Positions 7,761 through 15,228 of a stretch of DNA of 45,584 nt are shown here, piece by piece. Positions within the stretch are counted from its first letter, which is position 1. The number at the start of each line of letters is the position of its first letter. The stretch lies in NCBI GenBank assembly GCA_018715645.1, contig DVLE01000029.1:1-45584 (forward strand). Reading direction: 5' to 3'. The notes beneath the pieces were generated by a model. That model was given only the letters and a program-made list of their open reading frames with translations, had not been told where the DNA came from and searched no databases. Both the position numbers and the translations under genes were made by a program. The DNA is from Candidatus Merdisoma merdipullorum. GTDB lineage: Bacteria > Bacillota > Clostridia > Lachnospirales > Lachnospiraceae.

Positions 7761-8711
7761 TTGGAAAAAAGAATCGCCCAAAAGGTAAGTGAGGAAGACG
7801 CCGGAATGGTTTTGGGACAGTTTTTGCGTTCCCGTATGGCTTTGAGCAAAAAGGAGATCAGCCGGAGCAAATTCCTGGAAGATGGGATTTGTGTGAATGG
7901 AGTGCGAAAAAAGGTGACGGCTGTCCTGGGAGAGGGAGAGCTTGTGGAGGTGCGTCTTGAGAGCGGAGAGAGGACTTCGCCCCAGCTTGCATCTTCAGAA
8001 AACGAACTTGTGATCCTTTACGAGGATGAGGACGTGATAGTCCTTGATAAACCTGCAGGGCTGGCTGTTCACCCTGCGGGAAGGAGTTCCCTTGCAGGCG
8101 ATACGCTGGCGAACCGCCTGGCCTGTTACCTGCGGGCGAAGCATGAGGATGGGGTGATTCGGATCTTTGGCCGTCTTGACAAAGATACCTCCGGCGTGGT
8201 TCTGGCGGCCAAGAGCCGGACGGCTGCCGGAAGGCTGGAAAGGCAGAGAGAGGCCGGGAGCCTGACGAAGACCTATCTGGCTGTCTGCTGCGGCGTTCCC
8301 CCGGAGATGGAAGGAGAGATCTGTGCGCCTTTGAAGGCTTCACCGGAGAACAGAAGCAGGATGCTGGTGTCCGAGGATGGAAAATATGCGCGGACCTGGT
8401 ATCGGGTACTGAGAAGCTGGGAGAAGAATGACGAATGCGGAGAGGCTTCTTGGAAGTATTCCCTGGTCCGTCTCAGACTGGAGACAGGGCGTATGCACCA
8501 GATCCGGGTTCATATGGCGTATATCGGCTGTCCCTTGCTTGGAGATCTGATATACGCAGATGCGGCGAATAGGAAGCCGCCCTTGATAGACCGGACGGCC
8601 CTTCATGCGGCGGAGCTTAAGTTCTGCCAGCCGTTTACGGGAGAGAGGGTGCAGGTTTTGGCTCCGGTTCCGAAAGACATTGCCAGAATCCTGGATGTTG
8701 TGATAGAATAG
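7761..8711 (+). CDS. RluA-family pseudouridine synthase
   Basis: An N-terminal S4-like RNA-binding domain (about residues 14-75: GQFLRSRMALSKKEISR... FLEDGICVNG) precedes a pseudouridine synthase catalytic domain. The catalytic Asp is in GRLDKDTSGVVL (about residue 137). LDKPAGLAVHP and the RMHQIRVHMAYIGCPLLGD segment are family hallmarks. The target could be 23S rRNA or tRNA (RluC/RluD/YlyB-like) and cannot be fixed from sequence. The only well-placed start is TTG 7761, 13 bases after AAGGAG (7742-7747). The length of 316 residues is usual. Confidence 0.9.
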   Translation: MEKRIAQKVSEEDAGMVLGQFLRSRMALSKKEISRSKFLEDGICVNGVRKKVTAVLGEGELVEVRLESGERTSPQLASSENELVILYEDEDVIVLDKPAGLAVHPAGRSSLAGDTLANRLACYLRAKHEDGVIRIFGRLDKDTSGVVLAAKSRTAAGRLERQREAGSLTKTYLAVCCGVPPEMEGEICAPLKASPENRSRMLVSEDGKYARTWYRVLRSWEKNDECGEASWKYSLVRLRLETGRMHQIRVHMAYIGCPLLGDLIYADAANRKPPLIDRTALHAAELKFCQPFTGERVQVLAPVPKDIARILDVVIE

Positions 8712-8743
8712 ACCGGAAACTGACGGTGACGAAGCGAGGAGTT

Positions 8744-10771
8744 ATGGGAAAATCATTATATATTGCCGAGAAGCCCAGCGTGGCCCAGGAATTTGCCAAG
8801 GCTTTGAAGCTGGGCGTCTCCCGGCGGGACGGGTATCTGGAGGGAGAGGACAGCATTGTGACCTGGTGCGTAGGTCATCTGGTGACCATGAGCTACCCGG
8901 AAGCCTATGATGAGAAATATAAAAAATGGAGTCTGCAGACACTTCCGTTTCTGCCGAAGGAATTTAAGTACGAGGTTATTCCTTCGGTCAAGAAGCAGTA
9001 TGAGATTGTCAAAGGGCTTCTGAACCGGCCTGACGTAGAGACCATCTATGTCTGTACCGACTCCGGGCGGGAGGGAGAATACATTTACCGCCTGGTGGAA
9101 CAGATGGCAGGAGTTCATGGAAAGAAGCGCAGACGCGTCTGGATCGACTCGCAGACAGAGGAGGAGATTCTGCGCGGCATCCGTGAGGCGAAGGATCTGT
9201 CAGAGTATGACAATCTGGCCAGCGCAGCATACTTAAGGGCCAAGGAGGATTATCTGATGGGAATTAACTTTTCCCGCCTCCTGACGCTGAAGTATGGAAA
9301 TACGATTTCCAATTACCTGAACACAAGATACACTGTGATCTCAGTCGGCCGTGTGATGACCTGCGTGCTTGGCATGGTGGTCCGCAGGGAACGGGAAATC
9401 CGTGAATTTGTAAAGACGCCCTTTTACCGGGTGCTTGGGGATTTCGGTCTTCACGGAAGAAAGTTCGAGGGAGAATGGCGGGCCGTGTCGGGTTCCCCAT
9501 TCTGCGCGCCGCATAAACTGTATAAGGAAAACGGTTTTCAGAAAAAGGAGGACGCGGAAAGCCTGGTTCGTTTCCTGGAGGAAGAAAAGCCGGTGCAGGC
9601 GGTCTTATCTTCGCTGGAACGGAAAAAGGAAAAGAAGAATCCTCCCCTTTTGTTCAATCTGGCGGAGCTTCAGAATGAATGCTCCCGGCGTTTCAAGCTG
9701 AGTCCCGATGAAACGCTGCGGGTGGTACAGGAGCTGTACGAAAAGAAGCTTGTCACATATCCGCGAACAGACGCCAGAGTGCTTTCCACTGCAGTGGCAA
9801 AGGAGATTGGGAAAAATCTGTCTGGCCTACGTTCCTACGGAAAGGTCTCACAGTTTGCCGCAGAGGTGCTTGGAGGAACGGCCTGGAAGGGGATTGCGAA
9901 GACGCGCTACGTGAACGACAAGCAGATCACGGATCATTATGCGATCATTCCTACCGGACAGGGCTTGGGAGCTTTAAAGAGCCTGTCCCCTGTGTCGGAG
10001 CAGATCTACGAGGTGATTGCCCGCAGGTTTCTCGGAATCTTTTATCCGGCGGCGGAATACCAGAAGGTGCAGCTTGTGACGGAAGTAAGGGGAGAACGGT
10101 TTTTCTCCGGTTTTCGTGTTCTGCTTCAGGAAGGCTGGATGAAGGTGCAGCCTCAGAACTTCGACGGAGGAAAGAAGAAGAACGATGAGGACGAGACGGA
10201 GGATATGCGCGTGGACGCGGAATTTCTGGAACTCCTGAAGGGACTTAAAAAGGGAGCGCCCGTCGAGGTATCCGGGTTTCGGATCAAGGAGGGAGAGACC
10301 TCGCCGCCGAAGCGTTACAATTCCGGTTCGATGATCCTCGCCATGGAAAACGCGGGGCAGCTCATCGAGGACGAGGAACTGCGGGCGCAGATTAAAGGGA
10401 GCGGAATCGGAACCAGCGCTACCCGTGCAGAAATTCTGAAGAAGCTTGTCAATAATAAGTACATAGCGTTGAATAAGAAGACGCAGATGATCACCCCCAC
10501 TCTTTTAGGGGAAATGATCTACGACGTGGTGCGGGCCTCGATCTACAGCTTATTGAATCCGGAGCTTACGGCAAGCTGGGAAAAGGGACTTACTCAGATG
10601 GCGGAGGGAAGCATCACGGAAGAAGTATATATGCAGAAGCTTGAAAAATTTATCACCGACAAGACGCAGGGCGTCCTGAACGCAGATTATCGGAGGGCTT
10701 TACGTCCCTGCTTTGACGCGTCGGCGAAATTTTATAAGAAAAATGAGAAAAAGGAGCAAGCAAAGAAATGA
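8744..10771 (+). CDS. topB: Type IA DNA topoisomerase (topoisomerase III-like)
   Basis: The 675-residue protein begins with a Toprim domain (SLYIAEKPSVAQEFAKAL), whose acidic motif reads TDSGREGE, the D-x-G variant seen in many Gram-positive TopB proteins rather than D-x-D. The active-site Tyr is in VTYPRTDARVL (about residue 344), and the GIGTSATRAEILKKL segment near residue 555 is the conserved C-terminal gate element. SVGRVMTCVLG replaces the more usual SVGRVQTP. There are no C-terminal zinc fingers, which fits topoisomerase III rather than TopA. The start is ATG 8744 after GCGAGGAG. The enzyme decatenates and relaxes DNA. The stop overlaps the next start by four bases. Confidence 0.92.
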   Translation: MGKSLYIAEKPSVAQEFAKALKLGVSRRDGYLEGEDSIVTWCVGHLVTMSYPEAYDEKYKKWSLQTLPFLPKEFKYEVIPSVKKQYEIVKGLLNRPDVETIYVCTDSGREGEYIYRLVEQMAGVHGKKRRRVWIDSQTEEEILRGIREAKDLSEYDNLASAAYLRAKEDYLMGINFSRLLTLKYGNTISNYLNTRYTVISVGRVMTCVLGMVVRREREIREFVKTPFYRVLGDFGLHGRKFEGEWRAVSGSPFCAPHKLYKENGFQKKEDAESLVRFLEEEKPVQAVLSSLERKKEKKNPPLLFNLAELQNECSRRFKLSPDETLRVVQELYEKKLVTYPRTDARVLSTAVAKEIGKNLSGLRSYGKVSQFAAEVLGGTAWKGIAKTRYVNDKQITDHYAIIPTGQGLGALKSLSPVSEQIYEVIARRFLGIFYPAAEYQKVQLVTEVRGERFFSGFRVLLQEGWMKVQPQNFDGGKKKNDEDETEDMRVDAEFLELLKGLKKGAPVEVSGFRIKEGETSPPKRYNSGSMILAMENAGQLIEDEELRAQIKGSGIGTSATRAEILKKLVNNKYIALNKKTQMITPTLLGEMIYDVVRASIYSLLNPELTASWEKGLTQMAEGSITEEVYMQKLEKFITDKTQGVLNADYRRALRPCFDASAKFYKKNEKKEQAKK

Positions 10772-11433
10772 AAGAACTGGAAGTAAAGGAACTCTATACC
10801 CTGTCTGAGACGCTGGCTGCGCCGCTTCTTGCGTCCGTGACCTATCCCTGGGAAGCTTTGCCGAAGATCGGCGCCTTTATCCTGGAGCTTGGGGCAACCT
10901 TAAGCGAGGAGGAGTATGAAAAGCGCGGGGACAATGTCTGGATCGCCCGCTCCGCGAAGGTGGCGCCTACGGCTTCCATTACCGGTCCCTGCATCATTGG
11001 AAAAGATACGGAGGTCCGCCACTGCGCGTTTATCCGCGGAAATGCCCTGGTAGGAGACGGGGCTGTGGTAGGAAATTCTACGGAGCTTAAGAACGTGATT
11101 CTCTTTAACAAGGTGCAGGTTCCCCATTACAACTATGTGGGAGATTCCATTTTGGGCTACAAGTCCCATATGGGCGCCGGTTCTATCACCTCCAATGTAA
11201 AGTCCGACAAGCTTCTGGTCAAGGTGCATACGCCGGAGGGCGATATTGAGACGGGAATCAAGAAATTCGGCGCCATGATCGGCGACGAGGTGGAGATAGG
11301 CTGCGGTTCCGTGCTGAATCCGGGAACCGTAATCGGAAAGAACACCAACGTCTATCCTCTTTCCTCCGTGCGCGGCGTGATTCCGGCAGATTCGATTTAT
11401 AAAAAGCAGGGCGAGGTTGCAGAAAAGAGATGA
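10768..11433 (+). CDS. Left-handed beta-helix (LpxA/GlmU-like) transferase-fold protein
   Basis: After an N-terminal helical part (residues 1-50), the protein consists of hexapeptide repeats: VWIARSAKVAPTASITGPC, VGDGAVVGNSTELKN, the MGAGSITSNVKSDK segment and VEIGCGSVLNPGTVIGKN. The MGAGSI...NVK element resembles the acceptor/CoA-binding loop of GlmU, so this could be a GlmU C-terminal-like acetyltransferase or sugar-nucleotide acyltransferase. There is no nucleotidyltransferase domain. It overlaps topB by four bases and the TraX-like gene overlaps it by four bases, so the three are translationally coupled. The substrate is unknown. Confidence 0.85.
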   Translation: MKELEVKELYTLSETLAAPLLASVTYPWEALPKIGAFILELGATLSEEEYEKRGDNVWIARSAKVAPTASITGPCIIGKDTEVRHCAFIRGNALVGDGAVVGNSTELKNVILFNKVQVPHYNYVGDSILGYKSHMGAGSITSNVKSDKLLVKVHTPEGDIETGIKKFGAMIGDEVEIGCGSVLNPGTVIGKNTNVYPLSSVRGVIPADSIYKKQGEVAEKR

Positions 11434-12176
11434 ACCAGAGAGAGGCAATGCCCTTTTCAGGAAGCGTTCTGAAATGGATGGCCATCATCATTATGCTCAC
11501 CGATCACATCGGAGCCAGCCTTTTAGAGGTCTTTGTTCTGGATTATTACGGGGCTTCTCCTCTGGCCGCCTATCCGGCCGGAAACGGATATTTCTGGTAT
11601 GAGGTGGACACGGTTCTGCGCTATATCGGCCGTTCTGCCTTCCCGATTTTTTGTTTTCTTCTGGTGGAGGGCGCCGTGCATACGCGCAGTCCGAAAAAAT
11701 ATCTGATGCGTCTGGCAGCCTTTGCGGTCGTATCCGAGATTCCCTTTGATCTGGCTCTGCGCGGAAGCTTCTTTTACTGGGGAGCGCAGAATGTATTTTT
11801 CACGCTTCTTCTCGGCCTCCTGGTGATTCAGGTCTTTCAGAATTATCCCGTGGAGTCCTGGAAGGGAGTCCTGGCGTTGGGTGTGCTGGGAGCGGCGGCG
11901 GAATTTTGCGGTACAGACTATGGAGCCGCAGGCGTGGCTGTCATTGCCGTCATGTATCTTCTGCGGGATCGGCCCTTGGCGTCTTCAGCGGCTTCGCTGG
12001 TCATTCTGGTGCTGATGTCGCCTGTGGAGATTTTCAGCATTCCGGCATTCCTTGCGATTTCGCTCTACAACGGAAAAAGAGGACGCCAGCCGAAATACTT
12101 TTTCTATGTATTTTATCCGCTCCATCTTCTGATCCTTTGGGCGGTGGGGAATTTTGTGCTGCCTGCGGCCGTATAG
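11430..12176 (+). CDS. TraX-family integral membrane protein
   Basis: The protein has about eight hydrophobic segments, with the N-terminal motif LKWMAIIIMLTDHIGA near residues 11-26 and RYIGRSAFPIFCFLLVEG near residues 65-82, both hallmarks of the TraX family. F-plasmid TraX N-acetylates pilin; chromosomal Firmicute homologues are of unknown role and no conjugation genes are present here, so a pilin substrate should not be assumed. It overlaps the beta-helix gene by four bases (ATGA). Given the neighbouring acyltransferase-fold protein, an envelope acylation role is a plausible inference only. Confidence 0.88.
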   Translation: MNQREAMPFSGSVLKWMAIIIMLTDHIGASLLEVFVLDYYGASPLAAYPAGNGYFWYEVDTVLRYIGRSAFPIFCFLLVEGAVHTRSPKKYLMRLAAFAVVSEIPFDLALRGSFFYWGAQNVFFTLLLGLLVIQVFQNYPVESWKGVLALGVLGAAAEFCGTDYGAAGVAVIAVMYLLRDRPLASSAASLVILVLMSPVEIFSIPAFLAISLYNGKRGRQPKYFFYVFYPLHLLILWAVGNFVLPAAV

Positions 12177-12187
12177 ACGGATTTTGC

Positions 12188-12216
12188 TTGACAAACAGGC
12201 TGCAGTCCGCTAAGAT
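12188..12216 (+). promoter_or_regulatory. Strong sigma-A promoter for the riboswitch transcript
   Basis: TTGACA (12188-12193), 17 bases, TAAGAT (12211-12216). Transcription would start near 12223, about 56 bases before the aptamer P1 stem. Confidence 0.75.
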
Positions 12217-12278
12217 AGTAGCGTTGGCGTGTCAGGGAAGCAAGAGCGTTCTGGTGTGCCGGCGTTACAGATTTGAGA

Positions 12279-12386
12279 CTTATATAAATTCATAATCGGT
12301 TGAATGTTTCTACCAACTGCCGTAACAGTTGACTATAAGCCTCCCTTCGGGGAGAGACTATACACTGCCGCGGCAGTTGGTTTTTT
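12279..12386 (+). ncRNA. Purine-riboswitch-like leader (guanine-type C74) with overlapping terminator
   Basis: The three-way junction aptamer is readable: P1 CTTATA (12279-12284)/TATAAG (12334-12339), J1/2 TAA, P2 ATTCA/TGAAT (12288-12292/12301-12305), J2/3 GTTTCTACC (12306-12314), P3 CAACTG/CAGTTG (12314-12319/12326-12331) and L3 CCGTAA. In xpt numbering U22, U47, U51 and C74 are present, which predicts guanine-type recognition. L2 is eight and L3 six bases, each one off the usual seven. The terminator pairs ACCAACTGCCG (12312-12322, inside J2/3, P3 and L3) with CGGCAGTTGGT (12371-12381), followed by T. Aptamer and terminator are therefore mutually exclusive, so ligand should allow read-through (ON). 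The fit to the family is strong but the ligand is inferred. Confidence 0.8.
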
Positions 12387-12419
12387 GCTGCCGTCAGACA
12401 AATGTCAGGAGGTATTTTT

Positions 12420-13826
12420 ATGAGAAAAACGGATGTATTGATTATCGGCGCGGGACCTGCAGGAATCTTCACGGCTCTGGAACTTCTGAAGAACGGAAGT
12501 AAAAAGAGTATCATGATTGTGGAGAAGGGACGGCCTGTGGAGAAGCGTTCCTGCCCGAAGACAAAGACGAAAAAATGTGTAAATTGTAAGCCTTACTGCA
12601 ATATCACGACGGGATTTTCCGGCGCAGGAGCCTTTTCCGATGGGAAGCTGTCCTTAAGCTGCGAGGTAGGCGGCGATCTGCCTTCTCTGATAGGAGAAGA
12701 TTTCGCCCAGGAGATGATTCATTATACGGATAAGATTTATCTGGAGTTTGGAGCGGATACCAAAGTGGAAGGCGTCGGAAACGAAAAAGAGGTCAAGGAC
12801 ATCCGGAAGCGTGCCATCCAGGCGGGCTTAAAGCTGGTGGACTGTCCGATCCGCCATCTGGGAACGGAAAAGGCCCAGGAGATTTATTACCGGATAGAAC
12901 AGTATCTGCTGGAAAAGGGCGTGGAAATCCTCTTTGGCTGCCATTGTCGGGATCTGATTGTGGAGAATGAGGTCTGTAAGGGAGCGGTTCTGGAGGATGC
13001 GGCAAAGCACACAGACGAACAGATCGTTTACGCGGAGCATGTGATCGTGGCCACCGGAAGAAAGGGAGCCGACTGGCTGGAAAAGCTCTGCGAGCAGCAT
13101 GATATTGCGCATGTACCCGGCACGGTGGACATCGGCGTGCGCGTGGAGGTACGCAACGAGATCATGGAGGATGTGAACAATATCCTTTATGAATCGAAGC
13201 TTATCGGTTATCCGCTGCCCTTTAAGAATAAAGTGCGTACCTTCTGTCAGAATCCGGGCGGCTTTGTGAGTCAGGAAAACTACGACAACGATCTGGCTGT
13301 GGTAAACGGACATTCCTACAAGGATCTGAAATCCAACAACACGAATCTGGCAATCCTCTGCTCCCACAACTTTACCCATCCCTTCAATCAGCCTATCGCC
13401 TACGCGCAGAAGATAGGAGAACTGACAAATATGCTGGGAGATGGAAGGATTCTGGTGCAGCGGTACGGGGACATTCTTGGCGGCAAGCGCACCTGGCAGA
13501 AGGAGCTTTCCCAGTCCAACGTCAAACCCACGCTGCCGGACGCGGTGGCGGGAGACATTACGGCGGCCATGCCCTACCGCGCCATGACGAACATCATAGG
13601 CTTTATCCAGGCTGTTGATCATGTGGTTCCGGGATTTGCCGCCAACGAAACCCTGCTTTACTCGCCGGAACTTAAATTTTACAGCAACCGCATCAAGATG
13701 ACGCCGGATCTGGTGACGAATATCAAGGGACTTTACTGCCTTGGAGATTCCAGCGGCTGGACAAGGGGACTAATGATGGCATCGGTTATGGGCGTGCTGA
13801 TGGGAAGAAAGCTTTCACGGAGCTGA
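12420..13826 (+). CDS. FAD-dependent oxidoreductase/dehydrogenase (COG2509-like)
   Basis: The protein starts with a dinucleotide-binding Rossmann motif, VLIIGAGPAGIFTALEL (residues 6-22), and ends with a second FAD-contacting motif, GLYCLGDSSGWTRG (near residue 440). A cluster of cysteines, CPKTKTKKCVNCKPYC (residues 42-57), follows the first motif and is characteristic of this uncharacterised FAD-dependent dehydrogenase family. GAFSDGKLSL is also conserved. The start is ATG 12420, eight bases after AGGAGG. The substrate is unknown. Its transcription is apparently governed by the purine-type riboswitch and terminator directly upstream, which suggests a link to purine or nucleotide status (inference). 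Confidence 0.88.
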   Translation: MRKTDVLIIGAGPAGIFTALELLKNGSKKSIMIVEKGRPVEKRSCPKTKTKKCVNCKPYCNITTGFSGAGAFSDGKLSLSCEVGGDLPSLIGEDFAQEMIHYTDKIYLEFGADTKVEGVGNEKEVKDIRKRAIQAGLKLVDCPIRHLGTEKAQEIYYRIEQYLLEKGVEILFGCHCRDLIVENEVCKGAVLEDAAKHTDEQIVYAEHVIVATGRKGADWLEKLCEQHDIAHVPGTVDIGVRVEVRNEIMEDVNNILYESKLIGYPLPFKNKVRTFCQNPGGFVSQENYDNDLAVVNGHSYKDLKSNNTNLAILCSHNFTHPFNQPIAYAQKIGELTNMLGDGRILVQRYGDILGGKRTWQKELSQSNVKPTLPDAVAGDITAAMPYRAMTNIIGFIQAVDHVVPGFAANETLLYSPELKFYSNRIKMTPDLVTNIKGLYCLGDSSGWTRGLMMASVMGVLMGRKLSRS

Positions 13827-13836
13827 AAAAAGAGAC

Positions 13837-13864
13837 TTGACATTCTCAGGAATTATGGTATAGA
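13837..13864 (+). promoter_or_regulatory. Sigma-A promoter for pheST
   Basis: TTGACA (13837-13842), 16 bases, TATAGA (13859-13864); a shifted -10 TAGAAT gives an 18-base spacer. It starts a leader of about 320 bases carrying the T-box. Confidence 0.7.
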
Positions 13865-13871
13865 ATAAATC

Positions 13872-14128
13872 TCGATATGAGAAATGCATAGAAGGTGCAC
13901 AGTAGGCGTTTGTTCTTCTTTCAGAGAGAGACCGTCACCGGCTGAAAGCGGTCTTAAGTTCAGACAGGCGTTGAAATTCCCACCGGAGCAGCGCTGCTGA
14001 AGCAGAAGAATAGGCGGCGACGTATCCTGCACGTTACGCAGAAGATGAGAGCCTGCAAGAGCAGGAATCAGGGTGGTACCGCGGATTAGATATTTTGACT
14101 CCGTCCCTTTGGGGACGGGGTTTTTTTG
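13872..14128 (+). ncRNA. T-box leader (Phe specific) with terminator
   Basis: The T-box sequence AGGGTGGTACCGCGG lies at 14070-14084, preceded by the stem III hairpin CCTGC/GCAGG. Stem I contains the AGAGAG...GGCTGAAAGCGG segment, and the specifier loop GAAATTCCC offers TTC (13977-13979), a Phe codon, matching the downstream pheST. The terminator is CCGTCCC (14101-14107)/GGGACGG (14112-14118) followed by seven T. Uncharged tRNA-Phe would pair with the specifier and T-box bulge and stabilise the antiterminator, allowing pheST expression. Confidence 0.93.
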
Positions 14129-14193
14129 ATCCTGAAAAGGAGGCCGCGTCAGAAAACATCCATTTGGAAAATCAGGAAAGGTGAGCAGAGGGA

Positions 14194-15213
14194 ATGAAAG
14201 AAAGATTGCAGAAAATCCGGGAAAACGCAGTTGAAAAGATCCAGGCTGCAGTAGATTTGAATGCGCTGAATGACGCGCGCGTGGCGATTCTCGGAAAAAA
14301 AGGAGAACTGACCAGCGTATTAAAGAGTATGAAGGATGTAGCCCCGGAGGACAGACCGAAGGTGGGGCAGCTCGTGAACGAGACGAGAGAGGAGATCGAG
14401 AAGCTTCTGGATGAAGCGAAGAACAGAATGGAGACCGCAGCCAGAGAGGCGAAGCTTAGGGCTGAGGTGATCGATGTGACTCTTCCCGCCAAGAAAAACA
14501 ATGTAGGTCACCGTCATCCCAATACAATCGCTCTGGAAGAAGTAGAACGCATATTCATCGGAATGGGCTATGAAGTTATGGAGGGACCGGAGATCGAATA
14601 TGACCTGTACAATTTTGAAAAGCTGAATATTCCGGAAGGTCATCCGGCAAAGGATGAGCAGGATACCTTTTATATTACCAAGGATATTCTGCTGCGTACC
14701 CAGACTTCTCCCTGCCAGGCGCGCGCTATGGAGACGGGAAAACTGCCGATTCGTATGATTTCTCCGGGACGTGTGTTCCGCTCGGATGAGGTGGATGCAA
14801 CCCATTCTCCCTCCTTCCATCAGATAGAGGGACTTGTGGTGGATAAAAATATTACCTTTGCGGATTTGAAGGGAACTCTTGAGGAGTTTGCAAAGGAACT
14901 GTTCGGACCGGAGACAAAGACAAAATTCCGTCCCCATCATTTCCCGTTTACGGAGCCCAGCGCCGAGGTAGATGTAAGCTGCTTCAAATGCGGCGGAAAG
15001 GGCTGCCGTTTCTGCAAGGGCAGCGGTTGGATTGAGATCCTTGGCTGCGGTATGGTGCATCCTCACGTACTGGAAATGTGCGGCATCGATCCGAAGGAAT
15101 ATACAGGTTTTGCATTCGGCGTCGGCCTGGAACGTATCGCCCTGCTGAAGTATGAGATCGACGATATGCGCCTGCTTTATGAAAATGACATCAGATTTTT
15201 AAAACAGTTTTAA
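14194..15213 (+). CDS. pheS: Phenylalanine--tRNA ligase alpha subunit
   Basis: PheS carries the class II aminoacyl-tRNA synthetase core. The N-terminal coiled-coil region (residues 1-85) binds tRNA; motif 2 is around [20 protein letters not shown]-like residues 194-212 and motif 3 is [14 protein letters not shown] near residue 308. The insert [17 protein letters not shown] (about residues 263-279) is the usual cysteine-rich loop of bacterial PheS. ATG 14194 follows GGTGAGCAGAGGG at normal spacing, after the T-box terminator. The 339-residue length is standard. PheS pairs with PheT as an alpha2-beta2 enzyme. Confidence 0.97.
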   Translation: MKERLQKIRENAVEKIQAAVDLNALNDARVAILGKKGELTSVLKSMKDVAPEDRPKVGQLVNETREEIEKLLDEAKNRMETAAREAKLRAEVIDVTLPAKKNNVGHRHPNTIALEEVERIFIGMGYEVMEGPEIEYDLYNFEKLNIPEGHPAKDEQDTFYITKDILLRTQTSPCQARAMETGKLPIRMISPGRVFRSDEVDATHSPSFHQIEGLVVDKNITFADLKGTLEEFAKELFGPETKTKFRPHHFPFTEPSAEVDVSCFKCGGKGCRFCKGSGWIEILGCGMVHPHVLEMCGIDPKEYTGFAFGVGLERIALLKYEIDDMRLLYENDIRFLKQF

Positions 15214-15228
15214 TAGGGGAGAAGAAAA

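Noticed and set aside
11430-12176. TraX-like gene as sign of a conjugative element
   Set aside because: No relaxase, coupling protein, integrase or attachment repeats are present; neighbours are ordinary chromosomal genes.
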